Assembly: GCA_024102815.1 (NCBI GenBank)
Contig: JAGFJJ010000026.1
Span: 1 to 64,000 of the forward strand
Origin: Phycisphaerae bacterium
GTDB taxonomy: Bacteria > Planctomycetota > Phycisphaerae > UBA1845
Length of the DNA: 64,000 nt
Direction: 5' to 3'
The notes under the pieces: model-generated
Seen by the model: only the letters and a program-made list of their open reading frames with translations
Told to the model about the DNA's origin: nothing
Database searches by the model: none
Shown here: piece by piece, positions 58,044 to 64,000 of the stretch
How positions within the stretch are numbered: the first letter of the stretch is position 1
Layout: every line of letters starts with the position of its first letter
Program-made: the position numbers and the translations under genes

Positions 58044-58197
58044 TGGAAGGGCTGCAATTCAAGCCACCGGAACCCTACAATCGGGGTATTGGCGAGCGAT
58101 GAGCCATTGAGCACGACGGCCGATTCCGAACGACCGCGGGGACATGCCGCCAAGGAGTCATTCGCGATTGCCGATTGTGCAACGCCTGGAAGAATCG

Positions 58198-59643
58198 ATG
58201 GACGAAAACGGCGATCAACCCGTCCAGCCGGCCCATGAACGATGGACGGACATGGAAGGCCGGACGTGGGATGTGGAGCTTGCACCGGGGGTAATCGCCC
58301 TGCACGGCGAGCCGGGGCGCATCGAACTCGTCGGGCCGGATATCCTCCGAGATCTCTTTATCTCCCCCTGGGACGGCGGTGTACTGCTGCGCTTCGAGAC
58401 GTTTGACCTGCGCGCCGCTTTCGTACTTTCTCGCGCGGACGCAGAACGCTCGCTTGGAACCGTTGGGTTCCGCCGCTCATCCGCACCGCAGAAGGACTCC
58501 ACCGAGGAAGAGGAGCGTTCGGCAACATCCACCCCGCTGTTGTTCCCCAAGGTTTCCCCCTTGGCCATATGGGCGCTGATCTCCTCGGCGCTGGTATTCG
58601 TGCCGATCGTCGGTCTCGTTCCGGCCGTCGCGACGATGGTCCTGCTGGGATTGCATCGCAGGCGCGTTCGTCGATCGGCCGCCTGGGAGCACTCGCGATC
58701 GCTTTGCCGTGTGGCCGCCAGCTTCCTGGTGTTGGGGTTGGCGGTTTCCGCGATCGGAACATATTGGCTGGTCCGCAACGTACAGGCGCCACGCTCCGCC
58801 ACACCCGCATCCTTTGATATCGAAGGGCCGTCGCTTTCCAGACCCCATTCCAATGACGTTCAAGCTCCGGGTGGCTCGAAAAAAGGCAATGTCCTCGCCC
58901 AAGTCACTGGTGAGGAACGGAACTGGGGGCTGATCGGAATCGGCCTGATCGTCCTGCTGATCTCCCTCACCTTTCATGAGGCGGCGCATGCAATCACGGC
59001 GTGGTGGCTGGGGGACGACTTCGCCCGCCGATTGGGCCGCGTCACGTTGAATCCCGCGGCGCACATCGATTTGTTCGGTACGGTGCTTCTGCCGATTGTG
59101 CTATTCCTCGCCAGCGCGCCCATTTTCGGCTACGCCAAGCCGGTCCCGGTTCGATCGGAAGTGTTCCGCAGTCCGAGGCGGGATGACATACTGGTTTCCA
59201 TCGCCGGACCCGGCGCCAACCTGTTCCTGTCTGCCATATCGCTGGCGCTGCTCCTGGGACTCAGCGGCGTCCTTGGACTTGTGGCACCTGAAGCCCGGCT
59301 GACGGGCCTTGCTTCGCCGGACATCTTCGAACCGTCCACTGCGTCGGGATTCGCCGGCGCCCAGGTCTTCGCAGGCGTCGTCACGTTCCTGCGGCTGAGT
59401 TTCCAGATCAACCTGTTTCTGGCATTTTTCAACCTGATTCCCATCCCGCCGCTCGACGGTTCGTGGGTATTGGGCCACCTCTTTCCGCGAACCATCGGGC
59501 CGCTAATGGATCGCATCCGGCCTTACGGCATCATCATCTTTGCCGTGGCCGTCTTCAGCAACCTGTTTCAATATCTCATGATTCCGATGATCGTGGCGTT
59601 CATTCCCGCTTTGCTGCTGCTGGAGTGGTGTACACCGTTCTAA
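58198..59643 (+). CDS. Site-2-protease-family metalloprotease (M50B)
   Basis: A 481-residue membrane protein. The zinc site is H-E-A-A-H (260-264) in the middle helix, with F-F-N-L-I-P-I-P-P-L-D-G (the N-P-D-G-type second motif) near 420. The first 120 residues form a soluble domain, followed by two helices before the protease core. S2P enzymes cut membrane proteins such as anti-sigma factors. The start at 58198 has GGAAG five bases upstream; a start 54 bases earlier is possible. Confidence 0.85.
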   Translation: MDENGDQPVQPAHERWTDMEGRTWDVELAPGVIALHGEPGRIELVGPDILRDLFISPWDGGVLLRFETFDLRAAFVLSRADAERSLGTVGFRRSSAPQKDSTEEEERSATSTPLLFPKVSPLAIWALISSALVFVPIVGLVPAVATMVLLGLHRRRVRRSAAWEHSRSLCRVAASFLVLGLAVSAIGTYWLVRNVQAPRSATPASFDIEGPSLSRPHSNDVQAPGGSKKGNVLAQVTGEERNWGLIGIGLIVLLISLTFHEAAHAITAWWLGDDFARRLGRVTLNPAAHIDLFGTVLLPIVLFLASAPIFGYAKPVPVRSEVFRSPRRDDILVSIAGPGANLFLSAISLALLLGLSGVLGLVAPEARLTGLASPDIFEPSTASGFAGAQVFAGVVTFLRLSFQINLFLAFFNLIPIPPLDGSWVLGHLFPRTIGPLMDRIRPYGIIIFAVAVFSNLFQYLMIPMIVAFIPALLLLEWCTPF

Positions 59644-59679
59644 AATGCGGCTTGATTGTCCCGCCTTCAGGGGCACGCT

Positions 59680-60591
59680 CTACACAACGACCCGCAAAGC
59701 ACCGGGCACAACCTCCAGTCGGGCAGGCGTGAAACCGACGGGCTCTCCGTCCGCCCAGATTTCGACCCGTTCATCACACTGAATCTCGAGCGTGCGCGTA
59801 CGCAGGAACCTCACGCGGGGATGTCCCTCGTGGCGGCATGAGAGGACCCGGGGCACGAGCCGCAGCGCTTCGAAGAATGAGAGACCGTCGATTAGACAGA
59901 GGTCGAGCAGTCCGTCGTCGGGGCAGGCCGCGGGAGCAATACGAACGGCACCGCCATAGGTTGATGTGTTGGCGGTCGAAGCCACGAACACCGGTTGCTC
60001 GATCACACCGAAATCGCCTTCGAGTCGCAGGCGCCGCGCTCGGTAACGCAGGAGGACGCGAAAGGCGCCGTATACATAGGCCGGGGTACCCTGAAGCGGC
60101 ATGCGCATGTCGTTGACAAAACGGGAGATGTCCGCATCGATGCCCACCGTCGCCACGGTGCAGAAGTAGCGGTCAGCGAGACGGCCAAGATCAACCGGCG
60201 AAGACTGCCCGCGGAGTAGAGATTCCACGATTCGCCGGGGATCGGCCGAGACGCCCATCGCCCCGGCAAAGTCATTGCATCGTCCGGCGGGCGCCAGACC
60301 AAGTGCCGGGCTATCACCGAAGGTCGCCCGGTGCCCCGCCAATGCTCCCGCTACCTCCTGAATGGTTCCGTCGCCTCCGCAGGCGACGACAACTGCCGGA
60401 GATTCATTCTTCCCACAGGCTTCCGATGCCAACCGAGCGGCGTCGCCCCGTGCAGATGTGAAGACAAGAGTGACTTCACGCTTCGCTTTTCTGAGTAACC
60501 TTGCGACCTCGTCGGCGATCCTCTTCCCCCGCCCACGACGAGACGCCGGGTTGGCGATGATGAAGAGTCTGCCGTCGCGGACGTTCGCCAT
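59680..60591 (-). CDS. Diacylglycerol/lipid kinase-like protein
   Basis: A 303-residue protein with the DAGK catalytic fold: I-A-N-P-A-S, A-C-G-G-D-G-T-I-Q-E-V and L-A-P-A-G-R-C-N-D-F (a variant of the family G-T-x-N-D-F-A). The family phosphorylates diacylglycerol, sphingosine or related lipids. The ATG at 60589-60591 is the family start. It is the last gene of a minus-strand lipid operon and follows the dehydrogenase stop by 17 bases. Confidence 0.85.
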   Translation of the reverse strand: MANVRDGRLFIIANPASRRGRGKRIADEVARLLRKAKREVTLVFTSARGDAARLASEACGKNESPAVVVACGGDGTIQEVAGALAGHRATFGDSPALGLAPAGRCNDFAGAMGVSADPRRIVESLLRGQSSPVDLGRLADRYFCTVATVGIDADISRFVNDMRMPLQGTPAYVYGAFRVLLRYRARRLRLEGDFGVIEQPVFVASTANTSTYGGAVRIAPAACPDDGLLDLCLIDGLSFFEALRLVPRVLSCRHEGHPRVRFLRTRTLEIQCDERVEIWADGEPVGFTPARLEVVPGALRVVV

Positions 60592-60608
60592 GAGCCAGAA
60601 TTCCCCGA

Positions 60609-61850
60609 TCACTTCGCCGACGATTCGAGATCGAACACCGTCTTGGTGACGCCGCTGCGGCCCGTACTCATAGCCTGTGCGAATGCTTCGCGGTAGTCCG
60701 TCAGTGGTAAAGGCTCCCCCACCAGGGGCACGAGTCGATCCTGCCATTCGGCCATCCATTGGAGCGCAAGATCGAAAGAATCGCGCGTACCCTCGAGCCG
60801 TGATTCAGGTCCATATGCGTAGGCTGCGCGAATTGACAGCTCCTTGAACCAGATACTCGTCCAGTCCACGCCGCGCGGAATGCCCGGCATGCCCACGAGC
60901 ACGAGCGTCCCGCCCCCGCGCGTGAAGCGGACACCGTCGTCGATGGTCTCGGAGGTCCCCACGCAGTCGAAGACGACGGACGCACCGCCAAGAACGAGCG
61001 GCTTCCCGAATTCGGGCGGAAACACCTCCGCGTCGAGTGCCGTCGCCCAGGCGGCGTAGCGATTTGCGATGGAGCCTTTGCCGTCAATCGCCACATCTGC
61101 TCCGAGTCTGGCAGCATGCTCGCGCTGGTGTCCGTAGCGGGCGACCGCGGTGATCCGTGCCTTGCAGCCGCTTGCTCGAAGGGCCGCGATCGTCAGCAAC
61201 CCGATCGAACCGCAGCCGATGACGAGAACTGAATCGCTTGCCGAAATCGTGGTGCGCAGCGCCCCGTGAATGGCGCAAGCGAAGGGCTCCACCAGCACGG
61301 CCGCGCGATCGGGAATTCCCCCCGGGACTCGGCGGAGCTGGGACCGGTGGGCGACAAACCCACCGCTAAAGCCTCCACCGGTATCGCGGCAGTAGCCGGT
61401 TTGAATACCGGCGGAGATGGCACCGTAGGCAACATTGCGACAGAGCGCATCGTGGCCCGTTGCGCAAGACGTGCAAGGAGGATCGATTCCCCGCACGGAA
61501 CAGCCCAGTGCCGGGCGCAGGACAACGCGATCACCTTGAGCAAATTCGCCGGCCCTGCCGCCGCAAGCGACAACAGTCCCGACAACTTCGTGACCCAGCA
61601 CGAAAGGCATCGAAGTTACCGGGGCGAAGTATGGTGATCCCTTGGCGGCGACCGTGGCGATGTCCGAACCGCAAATTCCGGCCAGGCGAGGCCGAACATG
61701 AACCCACTCCGCACCGGGGAGTTCGGGCGACGGAAATTCCGTCAGCTTCAAGGGTGACCACCGGCTCGTGCACAGGGTCGGTACGCGCCGTCCCAGCCCC
61801 TTGATCAGCAGGTAACGAGGAATACTGCGCTGGAAGAGTAGAGCCTTCAC
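60609..61850 (-). CDS. Zinc-dependent alcohol dehydrogenase
   Basis: A 413-residue medium-chain dehydrogenase. The catalytic zinc site is G-I-C-G-S-D and G-H-E-V-V-G; a Cys-rich structural loop is C-T-S-C-A-T-G-H-D-A-L-C; the NAD site is V-I-G-C-G-S-I-G. The start is a GTG that overlaps the upstream phosphatase stop by four bases (61847-61850), with GGGAG upstream. The substrate is unknown. Its place in a lipid operon suggests a fatty alcohol/aldehyde or glycerol-type substrate (inference). Confidence 0.85.
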   Translation of the reverse strand: MKALLFQRSIPRYLLIKGLGRRVPTLCTSRWSPLKLTEFPSPELPGAEWVHVRPRLAGICGSDIATVAAKGSPYFAPVTSMPFVLGHEVVGTVVACGGRAGEFAQGDRVVLRPALGCSVRGIDPPCTSCATGHDALCRNVAYGAISAGIQTGYCRDTGGGFSGGFVAHRSQLRRVPGGIPDRAAVLVEPFACAIHGALRTTISASDSVLVIGCGSIGLLTIAALRASGCKARITAVARYGHQREHAARLGADVAIDGKGSIANRYAAWATALDAEVFPPEFGKPLVLGGASVVFDCVGTSETIDDGVRFTRGGGTLVLVGMPGIPRGVDWTSIWFKELSIRAAYAYGPESRLEGTRDSFDLALQWMAEWQDRLVPLVGEPLPLTDYREAFAQAMSTGRSGVTKTVFDLESSAK

Positions 61851-62596
61851 GGCGAGGAGACTCCCGGGCCGACAGCATCGCGGGTCCACATCAGCCGGGG
61901 CCAGCCGCGATCGCGCGCGATGCGGCGTAGTCGGGCATCCGGATTCACCGCGTTGGGCCTGCCGACGATTTCCAGCATGGCCAGATCGGCAATGCTGTCC
62001 CCGTACGCGAACGACTGCGACAAGTCCCAGGATCGTTTGCCGGCGATGTCCCGGATGCGGCGGGCCTTCTCATCGTGGCTGATGGGCGTACCAGCCAGTC
62101 GCCCCGTGAAGCGACCATCGCGACATTCCAGCGACGCGCAAACGGTCTCGACGCCACCTATCCAGTCCGCCAGGGGACGGATGACGAAATCCAGGGAGCC
62201 GGTTACAAGAACGATGGAGCGCCCCTGCTGTTGATGCTCACGAAGGCAGCGCAGCCCGTCGGCGTGGATTCGAGGGCGAATGACCTCGCGAAAGCAATCG
62301 GCGCTCTGGTCGACAAGTTCGGACTGCGGGAGGCCGCGATAGTTGCGGTAAAAAACGCGGTTCAGTCGTGTTCGGTCAATTCGGTCGATTGCCAGATATC
62401 CCAGGCATTTCAGAAGAAACCAGGCGTGCCAGAACGAGCGAATTACCGGAGGCAGGCGGCGACGGCGGAAGTAGAGATAGTGGTGAGCGATGGTTGTGTC
62501 GGCCAGTGTCCCGTCGACATCGAAGAACGCCGCGACGCCTGTCGAATTCGCCACGCTCGGCGCCGCATCGCCTTGTGTCAACGTATCGGCACTCAT
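61847..62596 (-). CDS. HAD-IB family phosphatase
   Basis: A 249-residue phosphatase. Motif 1 is F-F-D-V-D-G-T-L-A-D, motif 2 is L-V-T-G-S, the motif 3 Lys is in D-E-K-A-R-R, and motif 4 is Y-G-D-S-I-A-D. The SerB-like cap fits the HAD-IB branch often paired with PlsC acyltransferases. It overlaps the ligase-ACP-PlsC gene by four bases upstream (62593-62596) and the dehydrogenase by four downstream, so all three are translationally coupled. A lipid-phosphate substrate is likely. Confidence 0.88.
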   Translation of the reverse strand: MSADTLTQGDAAPSVANSTGVAAFFDVDGTLADTTIAHHYLYFRRRRLPPVIRSFWHAWFLLKCLGYLAIDRIDRTRLNRVFYRNYRGLPQSELVDQSADCFREVIRPRIHADGLRCLREHQQQGRSIVLVTGSLDFVIRPLADWIGGVETVCASLECRDGRFTGRLAGTPISHDEKARRIRDIAGKRSWDLSQSFAYGDSIADLAMLEIVGRPNAVNPDARLRRIARDRGWPRLMWTRDAVGPGVSSP

Positions 62597-64000
62597 CCCG
62601 CGACGGTCCCTGCGCGAAGCCTATGGACCTCGCCTTCGACGCGCTCGGTCAACTCGTGGAATGCGGCGTAATGGTCGTCATCGGGACCGGGCTTGAGCGG
62701 CGGGACGGGCTCGCCGAAGGCCACAGTAATGACGCCCGGCCGTATGAAGCGCTGCCCCTTGCGGAAAAGCTGATACGAACGGTCGATGTGGACCGGAACA
62801 ATGGGTACCTGACGCTCGATCGCGAGAACCGCGGCTCCGATCTTGAACGGCTGGATTTGCCCGGTAAGGGTGCGCGTTCCTTCGGGGAAGATGAGCAAGC
62901 CCTCTCCCTGACGGAGGGCATTGCTGCACCGCCGCAGGCCTCGGAATCCATCGGCCTGACGATCCACGGCGATGGTGTCCAGCACCTTGCCGAACAGGAA
63001 TCGCTTCAGGGCGGAGTTGAAGAAATAGTCTTCCGCACCCGCGACCCAGACACGGCGTCGCCCACCCACGGCAATGAGCACGGCGGGTGAATCGAGGTGC
63101 GAACCGTGGTTGGGCGTGAGGATGAATGCGCCTTCCGCAGGGATATTCTCGCGTCCGACGGCGCGAACGCGAACGTAGCTGTTGAGGAACAGGCTCATTC
63201 CCCCGCGCACCGCCCAGCGCAGGGGCATCAGCGCCGCTGGCATTTTTCCGTTCTTCTCCGCCGTTTCGGGCTCGGCCAAGCGGCGCTGCCACGACGTACG
63301 CTCTGCGCCGGTTTGTGTCTTCGGCAGGCGCCGGCCGACAATGCGGAGCAGATCTCCGACCCGGGCAACCTTGGCAGCCTGCTCGTCGCCGATACGCATG
63401 TCGAAGCAGGCTTCAATCTGCCCCAGGACATCAATCTTGCCGATGCTGTCGATGCCAAGGTCGAGCAGCAGATGCTGGCGCGGATGGAGGTCTTGCGCCG
63501 CCCTCCGTGATTGCGAGGAGAGTATCGAGAAGACGGACGCAACACCGTCGGGATTCTCGCTCAGAAGGGCTTCTGCGTCCTCCTGATCCTCATGCGTGAC
63601 GTCCATCGACACGGGCGTGGTTGCGACACCACTGTCTTCCAGATCGACGGTCTGACGTATGAGACTCCGCTTGGCCTTGAGCGTCGTGGTGCGGGGCAGA
63701 TCGCGCTCCCAGAAATGCAGCACGGCGATGCGCTGGTGTTCCGGGAGCGTATCGGAAAGCGACTCGATGGACATGCGGATCGTCCGTTCGAGAGACGAAC
63801 GATCGAGTTCCGGCGCGGCGTCGCGATCGGGCACGATCACGGCGTGGACCACGTCTCCCAAGCCGTCCCGCGCCGGCATGCCGAAGACGCAAAGCTCCTT
63901 GACGAACGGCACCTCGCGGTAACGCGCCTCGACCTCGTCGGGATACACGTTCTTCCCGGCGGCGGTAATGATAAGGTCCTTGGACCGGCCCGTCAGGAAC
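62593..64000 (-). CDS. AMP-ligase/acyl-carrier/PlsC acyltransferase fusion (5' part outside window)
   Basis: About 470 codons of the C-terminal part are visible; the gene continues beyond the right edge. First comes the end of an adenylate-forming acyl ligase (G-R-S-K-D-L-I-I-T-A-A-G-K-N, then Y-P-D-E-V-E-A and L-P-R-T-T-T-L-K). Next is an acyl-carrier domain with the phosphopantetheine Ser in L-G-I-D-S-I-G-K-I-D. Last is a PlsC acyltransferase with N-H-G-S-H-L-D and F-P-E-G-T-R-T. The protein could activate a fatty acid, load it on its own ACP, and transfer it to a glycerol lipid. The start is outside the window. The stop overlaps the phosphatase start by four bases. Confidence 0.85.
   Translation of the reverse strand, partial: FLTGRSKDLIITAAGKNVYPDEVEARYREVPFVKELCVFGMPARDGLGDVVHAVIVPDRDAAPELDRSSLERTIRMSIESLSDTLPEHQRIAVLHFWERDLPRTTTLKAKRSLIRQTVDLEDSGVATTPVSMDVTHEDQEDAEALLSENPDGVASVFSILSSQSRRAAQDLHPRQHLLLDLGIDSIGKIDVLGQIEACFDMRIGDEQAAKVARVGDLLRIVGRRLPKTQTGAERTSWQRRLAEPETAEKNGKMPAALMPLRWAVRGGMSLFLNSYVRVRAVGRENIPAEGAFILTPNHGSHLDSPAVLIAVGGRRRVWVAGAEDYFFNSALKRFLFGKVLDTIAVDRQADGFRGLRRCSNALRQGEGLLIFPEGTRTLTGQIQPFKIGAAVLAIERQVPIVPVHIDRSYQLFRKGQRFIRPGVITVAFGEPVPPLKPGPDDDHYAAFHELTERVEGEVHRLRAGTVAG

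Overview
This is a GC-rich window that looks like a chromosomal contig of a planctomycete, or a close PVC-group relative. The pointers are: a DUF1580-type protein; a VPLPA-type C-terminal sorting signal; a long signal peptidase I with a Cys-pair insertion; many small exported or lipoprotein genes with no recognisable family; a 23S rRNA gene standing apart from 16S and 5S; a 48-residue lysine-rich histone-like protein; and an archaeal-style diadenylate cyclase. The assignment is inference from gene content. There is no 16S gene in the window.

Region 1 (1-8524) is an integrated phage-like element whose visible end is a tRNA-Gly(CCC) gene. Reading on the minus strand from the tRNA, it carries a tyrosine recombinase with two frameshifts, a HTH-tailed unknown, a DUF1580 protein, a primase-like gene with an in-frame amber codon, a ParB-like protein, a predicted HNH restriction endonuclease, a zinc ribbon, a phage HNH nuclease, a nucleotidyltransferase-HD protein, and the small and large terminase subunits. 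The element runs off the left edge. It shows decay: two frameshifts, a nonsense codon, and a convergent gene pair whose 3' ends run through each other. Just outside the tRNA lies a remnant of a threonine aldolase.

Region 2 (9.6-22 kb) has a VPLPA-sorted surface protein, an ECF sigma/anti-sigma pair followed by a large exported PDZ-like protein, smpB, and a complete phosphate block on the minus strand in the order phoB-phoR-pstS-pstC-pstA-pstB-phoU.

Region 3 (22-48.4 kb) is core genome. It has a membrane glycosyltransferase-like protein paired with an AMMECR1-like/helical-toroid fusion, a DacZ-like diadenylate cyclase, a phosphodiesterase, a 2-hydroxyacid dehydrogenase, a GYF-AIM24 protein, rplM-rpsI, groES-groEL, a Kef-type antiporter with CBS domains, hemerythrin, malic enzyme, an amidase, a zinc-ribbon coiled coil, a methyltransferase, efp with an unusual tip loop, the Lys-rich protein, and several exported proteins.

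Region 4 (48.4-51.8 kb) is a solitary 23S rRNA unit with its own promoter, a boxA and a long-range processing stem that encloses only the 23S.

Region 5 (51.8-64 kb) holds nfo, a beta-propeller protein, an intradiol-dioxygenase-like lipoprotein, lepB, lptB and a site-2-protease-like protein. It ends with a tightly coupled minus-strand lipid operon: AMP-ligase/ACP/PlsC fusion, HAD-IB phosphatase, zinc alcohol dehydrogenase and diacylglycerol-kinase-like protein. This operon is the strongest candidate here for an undescribed pathway. No CRISPR array or insertion sequence was seen.
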